Source of the DNA: Sphingomonas azotifigens NBRC 15497
GTDB lineage: Bacteria > Pseudomonadota > Alphaproteobacteria > Sphingomonadales > Sphingomonadaceae
Assembly: GCF_002091475.1 (NCBI RefSeq)
Contig: NZ_BCTR01000014.1
Span: forward strand, 186,001-250,000
Length of the DNA: 64,000 nucleotides
Direction of reading: 5' to 3'
A program made the translations under genes and the position numbers. The notes under the pieces were generated by a model that searched no databases, was not told where the DNA came from, and was given only the letters and a program-made list of their open reading frames with translations. Shown here piece after piece: positions 26,017-33,221 of the stretch (its first letter is position 1; every line of letters starts with the position of its first letter).

Positions 26017-26649
26017 TGTCATAACGACGACAAATCGGTTACAACATACGTCGTTCGCGCATTGACATCACCTGCCCGACCGATAGCATCCCTCAGACAA
26101 GCCATAAAAAAATACCAGGGGCTGGATGTCCGAATCGGTGCATTGATCAGAAACAGGGTGATCAAATGACCGGCCATCGCTTACACTTCGCCGATAGGGC
26201 GCCGATGACGCGCAAACATTCGCCAGCAGACGCGCAACGCTGTGCTGGCAGGCGCGCGAGACTCTTCGACTAATCGATAGCGCGCATCCGGGATCCAGCG
26301 CGATCGCGGACAGGAACTTCGCGCATCGATTTGCACGGTAAAGATCGGCGGCATGCCCTGTGCACATCGCCGTTATGCTTCCGGCTCCCAAGGGGCCCAG
26401 TTCGCTCCAGTTGTTGGCATCGCCGCCGCTGCCTGATCCCCGGCACGGCCTGATGCCGTGTGGCCGCGCCTCCGGGCACGGCTGAAAGCGTACCCCGGTG
26501 TCGACCCATCTCCCCGTTCGCGCTGCCGCGCTTTCGGGAACGGAAAGCCATGTCCGCGGGCACCGGGCTCCAGAAAACGACCGACAAAACGAGACCGCAT
26601 CGAGGAACGAGACAAACGACAACCATCAGCCTTCGGGGGGCATGAGCTA
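26017..26649 (+). other. Long upstream region of the TonB receptor with a candidate promoter and tiny reading frame
   Basis: No recognised gene lies in this 630-bp stretch, and its left part is less G/C-rich than its surroundings. A sigma-70-like promoter is visible: TTGACA at 26062-26067, a 16-nt spacer, TAGCAT at 26084-26089. It would make a leader of roughly 550 nt before the receptor gene. Within it, ATG 26166 opens a 35-codon frame ending at TAA 26273, with AGGGTG 5 nt upstream; its product would be Arg-rich. It may be a leader peptide, part of a small RNA, or chance. Another strong promoter nearer the receptor was not seen. Confidence 0.35.
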
Positions 26650-29256
26650 ATGCAATTTCGCGAAACGGCTTCGTTCACGGTTCTGGCCATCACACTGGCG
26701 CTCGCCGCCACGCCGGCCTTCGCGCAGGACAGCGGGGGCCCGGCGCAGGAAGGCGGCGACATCATCGTCACCGGCACCCGCGTTACCGGCATCCGCGCAG
26801 CGGACAGCCCGGCACCCATCCAGTTGCTGAGCGCCGATGACCTCTCCCGCACCGGCCAGCCCGACCTCATCCAGGCGCTCGCCCAGAACCTGCCGAGCGT
26901 CCAGGTCCAGGCGTTCGGCAGCGATCTTCAGGCGCACAACCTGCAGATGAAGCTGCGCGGCCTCAGCCCCAACCACACGCTGATCCTGCTCAACGGCAAG
27001 CGCCGCCACGGCACCGCCAACGTCTCGGTCGCCGGCGGCCCCTATGGCGGCAGCGCCGCGCCCGACATCAGCTTCATCCTGCCGGACTCGATCGACCATA
27101 TCGAAGTGCTGCAGGACGGCGCCGCCGCGCAATACGGCACCGATGCGATCGCCGGCGTCGTCAACATCATCCAGAAAAAGGCCGATCACGGCGGCGTCCT
27201 CGACGTAACCGGCGGCCGCTATTACGATCAGGGCGGCAAGACCTACGCCTTCTCGGGCAATATCGGCTTTGCGCCGATCGAGAATGCCTGGGTGAACATC
27301 ACCGCCGAGAAGAAGCACAAGGGCTTCAGTTTCCGCGGCGACGTCAACCCCCAGGTCTTCGGGAGCAACGCCAACGCGACCAAATATCTGACGCTCTACC
27401 CGGCAATCAAGAACCTGCCCTATTACCCATACACCAACCGCATCCTGGGCGATCCCGAGGTCGATCAGAGCTCGGTGATGGTGAATGCTGGCTATGATTT
27501 CGGCGGCTTCGAATTCTACAGCTTCGGCAGCTACGGCCACAAGAATGCCCGCGCCTATGAGAATGTCCGCACGCCGGACGTGGTCGTCAGCAAGGCGGGC
27601 ACGCCCTTCTACCCGATGGGCTTCCAGCCGCTCGAGGCAATCTCCGAAACCGATTATGCCGTCACCGGCGGCTTCCGCGGCACGATCGGTAGCACCACCT
27701 TCGACGTCGCCTCCACCTATGGCGACGATTTCGTCGGGGTCTATGTGCAGCATTCCGCCAATGCCGCGCTCTACAAGGACACCGGCTTCACGCCGACCGA
27801 GTTCCACAATGGCGACTTCAAGGCCAGCCAGTGGAGCAACACGCTCGATCTGACCCACGCGTTCGACATCGGCCTGGCCGATCCGCTCAACGTCGCCGGC
27901 GGCCTCGAATATCGTCGCGAGACCTACGGCATCGTCTCGGGCGATCCGGCCTCCTATTACGGCAGCGGCGCGCAATCCTTCTTCGGGTACAGCCCGAACG
28001 ACGCCGGGCAGCATTCGCGCACCAACTTCTCGCAATATCTCGACATCAGCGTGAAGCCGGTCGCCGCCTGGCTGGTCGACGGCGCGGTCCGCCACGAGCA
28101 TTACAGCGACTTCGGTGACACCACGGTCTTCAAGCTCACCAGCCGCTACGACATCACCAAGGCGATTGCCGTCCGCGGCACGGTCTCCACCGGCTTCCGC
28201 GCGCCGACGCTGGCCGAGGGTTTTTATTCGGGGATCAATGTCGGCCCGAACAGCGTGTCGGGCGTGCTCCCCGCCAACTCGGCCGGTGCCAAGTCGCTCG
28301 GCTTCGGCGGCCTCAAGCCCGAGAAATCGACCAACTTCAGCGCCGGCTTCGTGTTCACGCCCAGCCCGCGCGTCAACGTGACGCTCGACGCCTATTGGAT
28401 CGAGATCCGCAACCGCATCCTGATCTCGAGCACCTTCTACGGCTTCAACGGCAAATACTGCCCGCAGGGCTATGCCGGATCGAACAAGGCCAACTGCGTC
28501 GCCTACAATGCCGACACCTTCAACACCAACAACCAGCAGGCGGTCTACAACGCCGTCGCCACCGCGCTGGGCGGCACCATCCCCAGCTATGTGCTCACCG
28601 ACGTCAATGGCGAGCGCAACATCGACGGCACCGTGTCGATCCAGACCTTCGTCAACGGCGCCAAGATGCGCACGCGCGGCGTGGACTTCGTCGCCAGCTA
28701 CGACATGGACATCCCGGTCGGCAAGGTGAACTGGACACTTTCGGCCAATTACAACGACAACAAGGTCAAGAACATCGCCGCGCTGCCCTCGGCGCTCTAC
28801 GTCAACAAGGCCAATCCGGCACAATCAGCGCTGATCAACAACTATTCGATCGTCGAGCTGGAGAACAGCACGCCGAAGTTCCGCGCGACGCTGGCTGCGT
28901 TCTGGGAATATGGTCGGTTCAGCCTGAACTTCCGCGAGAGCTTCTACTCGAAGGTCTATGCGCTGGAATCGACCCCGGGCAACAGCCCGCTCAAGGGCGC
29001 CGATCTCCAGGTTCCGGTCAATTCGGCCTTCATCACCGATCTCGAAGGCAGCGTGAAGATCGTCGCCGGTCTCAAGCTCTCCGTCGGCGCCAACAACCTG
29101 TTCAACCATTACCCGACCCAGCGCTCGTTCGAGAACATCCGCTCGGCGCAGCTCGCCGCGGGGTCGCGCGGCTATTCGTCGAACCTCTACCCCTCGATTT
29201 CGCCCTACGGGATCAACGGCGGCTATTATTACGGCCGGATCAGCCTGAAATTTTGA
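26650..29256 (+). CDS. TonB-dependent outer membrane receptor
   Basis: An 868-residue TonB-dependent transporter. The signal peptide (LALAATPAFA-QD) is followed by the TonB box region DIIVTGTRV, a plug domain (PIQLLSADDLSRTGQPDLIQALAQNLPSVQ, GLSPNHTLILLNGKRRH, IEVLQDGAAAQYGTDAIAGVVNII), and a 22-strand barrel ending in a terminal aromatic-rich strand (GRISLKF). One barrel loop has a Cys pair (KYCPQGY and KANCVAY). The substrate is unknown. It is followed by a TSUP exporter and a Tat-exported aminotransferase, so an amino-group-containing ligand is possible rather than only iron (inference). Confidence 0.93.
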   Translation: MQFRETASFTVLAITLALAATPAFAQDSGGPAQEGGDIIVTGTRVTGIRAADSPAPIQLLSADDLSRTGQPDLIQALAQNLPSVQVQAFGSDLQAHNLQMKLRGLSPNHTLILLNGKRRHGTANVSVAGGPYGGSAAPDISFILPDSIDHIEVLQDGAAAQYGTDAIAGVVNIIQKKADHGGVLDVTGGRYYDQGGKTYAFSGNIGFAPIENAWVNITAEKKHKGFSFRGDVNPQVFGSNANATKYLTLYPAIKNLPYYPYTNRILGDPEVDQSSVMVNAGYDFGGFEFYSFGSYGHKNARAYENVRTPDVVVSKAGTPFYPMGFQPLEAISETDYAVTGGFRGTIGSTTFDVASTYGDDFVGVYVQHSANAALYKDTGFTPTEFHNGDFKASQWSNTLDLTHAFDIGLADPLNVAGGLEYRRETYGIVSGDPASYYGSGAQSFFGYSPNDAGQHSRTNFSQYLDISVKPVAAWLVDGAVRHEHYSDFGDTTVFKLTSRYDITKAIAVRGTVSTGFRAPTLAEGFYSGINVGPNSVSGVLPANSAGAKSLGFGGLKPEKSTNFSAGFVFTPSPRVNVTLDAYWIEIRNRILISSTFYGFNGKYCPQGYAGSNKANCVAYNADTFNTNNQQAVYNAVATALGGTIPSYVLTDVNGERNIDGTVSIQTFVNGAKMRTRGVDFVASYDMDIPVGKVNWTLSANYNDNKVKNIAALPSALYVNKANPAQSALINNYSIVELENSTPKFRATLAAFWEYGRFSLNFRESFYSKVYALESTPGNSPLKGADLQVPVNSAFITDLEGSVKIVAGLKLSVGANNLFNHYPTQRSFENIRSAQLAAGSRGYSSNLYPSISPYGINGGYYYGRISLKF

Positions 29257-29263
29257 CGTGTTG

Positions 29264-29290
29264 CCGGCCGGGGCGGCGCGCCCCGGCCGG
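29264..29290 (+). terminator. Hairpin after the TonB receptor gene
   Basis: A perfect 12-bp stem (CCGGCCGGGGCG with CGCCCCGGCCGG) with a 3-nt loop, 7 nt after the stop codon, followed by TTCGTGTT. It may terminate or attenuate transcription between the receptor and the TSUP gene, lowering expression of the downstream pair. Confidence 0.55.
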
Positions 29291-29331
29291 TTCGTGTTGC
29301 GTGCGAGAACAAAACTCGGGAGTGATGTCCT

Positions 29332-30162
29332 TTGCTTATTTCTTCCATGGACTGGCTGATCCCCTTGCTGGGCCTGCTGGTCGCCGGGCTCGCTGCCGGT
29401 TTCGCCGGTGGCGTGTTCGGCATTGGCGGTGGCTTCGTCGTCGTCCCCGCCCTGCTGCTGATGCTGCCGCTGCTCGGCGGCGAGCATAGCCAGTACGCCC
29501 ATGTCGCGATCGGCACCTCGGCCGCGACGATCATCATCACCTCGATCCGATCGGTGCTGAGCCACCACAAGCGCGGATCGGTCGATTTCGAGATCCTCAA
29601 GACCTGGGCGCCCTGGGTGGTGCTGGGCGACGGCATCGGCGTGCTGCTTGCCAGCCATGTCGACGGCCGCGTGCTGACCATGGTCTTCGCCACCGGCGTG
29701 CTGCTGATGTCGGTCAACTTCCTGGTGCCCAAGCTCGGCAACCGGGTGATCAGCGATCAGATGCCGGGGGGCGTCACCCGCGTCGCCATCGCCGGGGGGC
29801 TCGGCACCTTCTCCTCGCTGCTCGGCATCGGCGGCGGCACCATCGCGATCATGGTGATGACCCTGTGCGGCCGCTCGATCCACCGCGCAGTGGGCACCGC
29901 CAGCGGCATCGGCACGCTGATCGCCGTGCCCAGTGCGATCGGCTTCGCGATCATCGGCCTGCGCGAGCCGGGGCTGCCCTGGGGCTCGCTCGGCTTCGTC
30001 AACCTGCCGGCGACCGTGGCCATCGCCTCGATGTCGATGCTCACCGCCCCGCTCGGGGTCGCAGCCGCCCACGCCTTACAACCAGCCATGCTGAAACGGG
30101 TATTCGGCATTTACCTCATCGTCATCGCGCTGGTGATGTTCCACAATGCGCTGAAGTTCTGA
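29332..30162 (+). CDS. TSUP (TauE/SafE)-family membrane transporter
   Basis: A 276-residue protein with about eight predicted helices. Two related halves carry the glycine-rich family motif (AGVFGIGGGFVVVPALL and GTFSSLLGIGGGTIAIMVM). Characterised members export sulfite, sulfoacetate or related organosulfur anions, or move other small anions. I choose TTG 29332 because GGGAG lies 9-10 nt upstream; ATG 29347 has no ribosome-binding site. It sits between the TonB receptor and the Tat aminotransferase and is probably co-transcribed with the latter, 35 bp downstream. Confidence 0.9.
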   Translation: MLISSMDWLIPLLGLLVAGLAAGFAGGVFGIGGGFVVVPALLLMLPLLGGEHSQYAHVAIGTSAATIIITSIRSVLSHHKRGSVDFEILKTWAPWVVLGDGIGVLLASHVDGRVLTMVFATGVLLMSVNFLVPKLGNRVISDQMPGGVTRVAIAGGLGTFSSLLGIGGGTIAIMVMTLCGRSIHRAVGTASGIGTLIAVPSAIGFAIIGLREPGLPWGSLGFVNLPATVAIASMSMLTAPLGVAAAHALQPAMLKRVFGIYLIVIALVMFHNALKF

Positions 30163-30197
30163 CGCGCGTCTCGATCGAAAACAGGGAGACCCACGAC

Positions 30198-31367
30198 ATG
30201 ACCATCCTCGAAACGCTCAAGAAGCCCGAAATCGCCGAAGACCTGCGCGGCCGCGGCTATTCGCGCCGCGACATGGGGCGCATCGCCGCGCTGCTCGGTG
30301 GCAGCGTCGCGCTGAGCCGCGCCGCGCCTGCCTTCGCCCAGCAATCGGCCAAGGCGGTGATCGGCGCCGTCCGCATCGGCTCGAACGAATGCTGGACCGG
30401 CCCGCTGCCAGCCGGCGCGGCGGCGGCGATGAAGATCGTCACCGAGGGCAATCGCTACGAGCCCAATGGCGAGCACGAGCAGCTGTTCGCCGCCGTCTCG
30501 GCGGTGGAAGGGCTGCCCGCCAGCCATATCCGCGCCTGGCCCGGCTCGAGCGACCCGCTCAACCGCGCCGCGGTCACCTTCGCCTCGCCGACGCGCGGCA
30601 TCGTTACCGCCGATCCCACCTACGAGCAGATCTGGCGCACCGCGGCCTGGATCGGCGCCAAGGTGAGCAAGGCACCGCTCGGGCCGCAATACCAGCACGA
30701 CGTCAAGGCGATGCTGGCGGCCGATCCCAATGCCGGACTCTATTATGTCTGCTCGCCCAACAACCCGACCGGCACGCTAACCCCGATCGCCGACATTGTG
30801 TGGCTGGCGGAGAACAAGCCCAAGGACGCGGTGCTGGTCGTCGACGAGGCCTATATCCACTTCGCCGACGCGCCCAATGCCGCCAAGCTGGTCGCCGCCC
30901 GCGACGACGTGCTGGTGATGCGCACCTTCTCCAAGCTGTTCGGCATGGCGGGCATGCGGCTGGGCCTCACCTTCGCGTCGCCGGCGCTGCACGACAAGAT
31001 GATGCGCTATGACGGTTTCCAGGTGACCAACATGCTGCCGATGACGGCGGTGGCATGCGGCACCGCCTCGATCCCGCTCGCCAGCGAGATCAAGGCGCGG
31101 CGCGACGAGATGATCGCGGTCCGCGAGAAGACCATCGCGCATCTCCAGAGCCGCGGACTCAAGGTGCTGCCGGGCAGCAACGCCAACATGTTCATGACCG
31201 ATTGGAAGGGCAAGGCGCCGAAGGAGATGATGGCGGCGCTGCTCGCCCAGAACGTCCAGATCGGTCGCTCCTGGACCGCCTATCCGAGCATGTCGCGCGT
31301 CACCGTCGGCTCGGCGGCGGACATGGAGAAGTTCCGCATCGCCGTCGACAAGGTGCTGATGGCCTGA
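30198..31367 (+). CDS. Tat-exported PLP-dependent aminotransferase (HisC-like, fold type I)
   Basis: 389 residues. A twin-arginine signal (YSRRDMGRIAALLGGSVAL, Arg23-Arg24, cleavage near AFA-QQ, about 48) precedes a complete class I/II aminotransferase: SNECWTGP (61-68), CSPNNPTGT (185-193), VVDEAYIHF with Asp216, and the Schiff-base Lys246 in TFSKLFGMAGMRLG. Sequence style is closest to histidinol-phosphate aminotransferases, but no his genes are nearby and histidine synthesis is cytoplasmic. Folded export with PLP already bound would explain the Tat signal. GGGAGA lies about 9 nt before ATG 30198. The substrate is probably an amine or amino acid reaching the periplasm through the adjacent receptor (inference). 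Confidence 0.88.
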   Translation: MTILETLKKPEIAEDLRGRGYSRRDMGRIAALLGGSVALSRAAPAFAQQSAKAVIGAVRIGSNECWTGPLPAGAAAAMKIVTEGNRYEPNGEHEQLFAAVSAVEGLPASHIRAWPGSSDPLNRAAVTFASPTRGIVTADPTYEQIWRTAAWIGAKVSKAPLGPQYQHDVKAMLAADPNAGLYYVCSPNNPTGTLTPIADIVWLAENKPKDAVLVVDEAYIHFADAPNAAKLVAARDDVLVMRTFSKLFGMAGMRLGLTFASPALHDKMMRYDGFQVTNMLPMTAVACGTASIPLASEIKARRDEMIAVREKTIAHLQSRGLKVLPGSNANMFMTDWKGKAPKEMMAALLAQNVQIGRSWTAYPSMSRVTVGSAADMEKFRIAVDKVLMA

Positions 31368-31544
31368 TCTGAAACCTGCGCCCCGCGCTGCCGGTGTAGT
31401 GCGGGACGTTCCGGGCTCGGACGCGGGAAAATCATCCGCGCCCCTGTCCGGGTTCGACGCCGCCGCGTGTCTTTGTCTATGGCCCGATCCGGGGCGACAA
31501 GGGGCGAACGGCGTGCGGCACGGGCGAAGATCGAAACGAGACGC

Positions 31545-32066
31545 ATGCCGGTGACGCTGGCAGCCCGCACCGAGCCACCGATCGGCGCCAGCGAGCGCGC
31601 GCACCTCGTCGCCTTTCTGCGTCGCCGCTGCGGCAATCCGGCGCTCGCCGAGGACATCGCCCAGGACGCGATCGTCCGCCTGGTGGATTTCGCCCGCCGC
31701 GAGCGGGTGGACCATCCGCAAGCGCTGCTCGCCCGCATCGCCACCAATCTGTTGATCAATCACCATCGGCGCGAGGCGCGGCTGATCGCCGGGCTGGCCG
31801 ACGATCCGGTCGATGAGCGCCCCTGCCAGGAACGCGCGGCGGTCGATGCCGATCGGCTCGACCAGCTCCGACAGGCGATCGACGCGCTGCCGCCGCTCCG
31901 CCGCGAAGTGCTGATCCGCCGCCGGCTGGAAGGCCAGAGCTATCGCGAGATCGGCGCGGCGCTGAACCTGTCGAGTGCCGCCGTCGAGAAACATGTCGTG
32001 CGCGCGCTGGCCGATCTGCGGGCCTATCAGGAACGCCACAAGATCGAGGGGGACACGCCATGGTGA
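31545..32066 (+). CDS. FecI-type ECF RNA polymerase sigma factor
   Basis: 173 residues from ATG 31545. Region 2 (LVAFLRRRCGNPALAEDIAQDAIVRLVDFARR, ALLARIATNLLINHHRR) and region 4 (IDALPPLRREVLIRRRLEGQSYREIGAALNLSSAAVEKHVVRALADL) are both clear. It overlaps the fecR-like gene by 7 bp and precedes a transducer-type TonB receptor, the classical FecI-FecR-FecA layout for surface-signalled uptake. Earlier in-frame starts (ATG 31479, TTG 31467) would add residues with no family counterpart. The 177-bp gap upstream has no clear promoter. Confidence 0.92.
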   Translation: MPVTLAARTEPPIGASERAHLVAFLRRRCGNPALAEDIAQDAIVRLVDFARRERVDHPQALLARIATNLLINHHRREARLIAGLADDPVDERPCQERAAVDADRLDQLRQAIDALPPLRREVLIRRRLEGQSYREIGAALNLSSAAVEKHVVRALADLRAYQERHKIEGDTPW

Positions 32067-33103
32067 TCCAGCTCGGCACCTTCCGCAGCTATGAGGAGCG
32101 GCTGGAGGAAATCCAGGCGCAGGCGGCCTATTGGGTCGCGCGCGAGCAATCGGGTCGAATGCGCGAGGCGGAGCGGATCGCGCTGCGCGAATGGCTCGCC
32201 CGCAGCCCGGCGCACGAGCTTGAATATCAGTTGCTCGACCATCTTTACGCCTCGGACGAGCTGGAGGCGGCGCTGGCGCTCGCGCCCCGCCATGCCCCTG
32301 CCCCGGCGGTGCGGACGACGCTGGCCGATCGCTTGCGGCCCTTGCTCGCCGGGATTGGCGCGATCGGTCGCCCCGCCCTCGCCTTCGCCATGGCGCTGGT
32401 GCTCGGGCTGGTGGCCTTGCAGCAGATCGCGCCCGAGCTGCTCGCCACGCTGTTCCCCCAGCCCGCAGGGCTGCGCCACGATCGGCTGGTCACCCGCCCC
32501 GGCGAGCGACTCGTCTCCCATTTGCCCGACGGCACCAAATTGTACCTGGACGGGGACACCGAGCTCGACGTGGCGTTCGAGGCCCGGCGGCGCCATGTCA
32601 CGCTTCGCCGCGGCAACGCGCTGTTCGATGTCGCCCACGATACGCACCGCCCGTTCGACGTGACCGCGCCGCGCGCGACGGTGCGCGTGCTCGGCACCCA
32701 GTTCCTGATCAGCGACCGGAGCAGCCGCACCACCGTCGATGTGTTCCGCGGCACCGTCGAGATCGACCCCAGCGGCATCGGCGACGCCAACGCCGTCCGC
32801 GCGAGCCGGGGTTCGCGCGTCTCGGTCGGCAGCGAGCTGATCCTCGAAAAGCTCGGCGCACGCTCGGCGATCGACTGGAGCGAAGGCTGGGTCGACGAAG
32901 ACGCGCTCCCGCTCGGCGAGCTCGTGGCGATGATCCGCGAGCGGACCGGCCGGCATGTCGCGCTCGACCCGCGGGTCGCGCATCTATCGGTGTCCGGGCG
33001 CTTTCGTATCACCGAACCCGATGCAGCGCTGAAACGTCTTGCGCTGGTCTACCCGGTCCGCGTCCAGTTCGAAGACGACGTCATCCGCGTCATGCCGAAG
33101 TAA
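32060..33103 (+). CDS. FecR-type transmembrane anti-sigma factor/sigma regulator
   Basis: 347 residues. The cytoplasmic N-terminal domain (AAYWVAREQSGRMREAERIALREWLARSPAHELEYQLLD) binds the sigma factor. One membrane helix (PALAFAMALVLGLVALQQI, about 105-125) and a periplasmic FecR domain follow (GERLVSHLPDGTKLYLDGDTELDVAF, VRVLGTQFLI, VDVFRGTVEI, then LDPRVAHLSVSGRF, a STN-like tail). It would relay receptor occupancy to the sigma factor. Confidence 0.93.
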   Translation: MVIQLGTFRSYEERLEEIQAQAAYWVAREQSGRMREAERIALREWLARSPAHELEYQLLDHLYASDELEAALALAPRHAPAPAVRTTLADRLRPLLAGIGAIGRPALAFAMALVLGLVALQQIAPELLATLFPQPAGLRHDRLVTRPGERLVSHLPDGTKLYLDGDTELDVAFEARRRHVTLRRGNALFDVAHDTHRPFDVTAPRATVRVLGTQFLISDRSSRTTVDVFRGTVEIDPSGIGDANAVRASRGSRVSVGSELILEKLGARSAIDWSEGWVDEDALPLGELVAMIRERTGRHVALDPRVAHLSVSGRFRITEPDAALKRLALVYPVRVQFEDDVIRVMPK

Positions 33104-33137
33104 AATGCAACAATTTCGACATACATCTGTCCCGGAT

Positions 33138-33151
33138 AATTAATATTAATT
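33138..33151. promoter_or_regulatory. A/T-only palindrome upstream of the second TonB receptor
   Basis: AATTAATATTAATT, a perfect 14-bp palindrome, lies in the 118-bp gap between fecR and the receptor gene, in otherwise G/C-rich DNA. Possible roles are an UP element, a regulator-binding site or an easily melted promoter region. No textbook ECF -35/-10 pair is apparent. Confidence 0.4.
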
Positions 33152-33221
33152 TGTGAGTCCGGTCCGGCGGTGGTCGCGTGTCCTAAGCGGTGAAACAACC
33201 ACACACCACCGGGGGATCCTA

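Noticed and set aside
30198..31367. Calling the aminotransferase HisC.
   Set aside because: It has a twin-arginine export signal and no his genes nearby. Histidinol-phosphate is a cytoplasmic intermediate, so a biosynthetic role is improbable.
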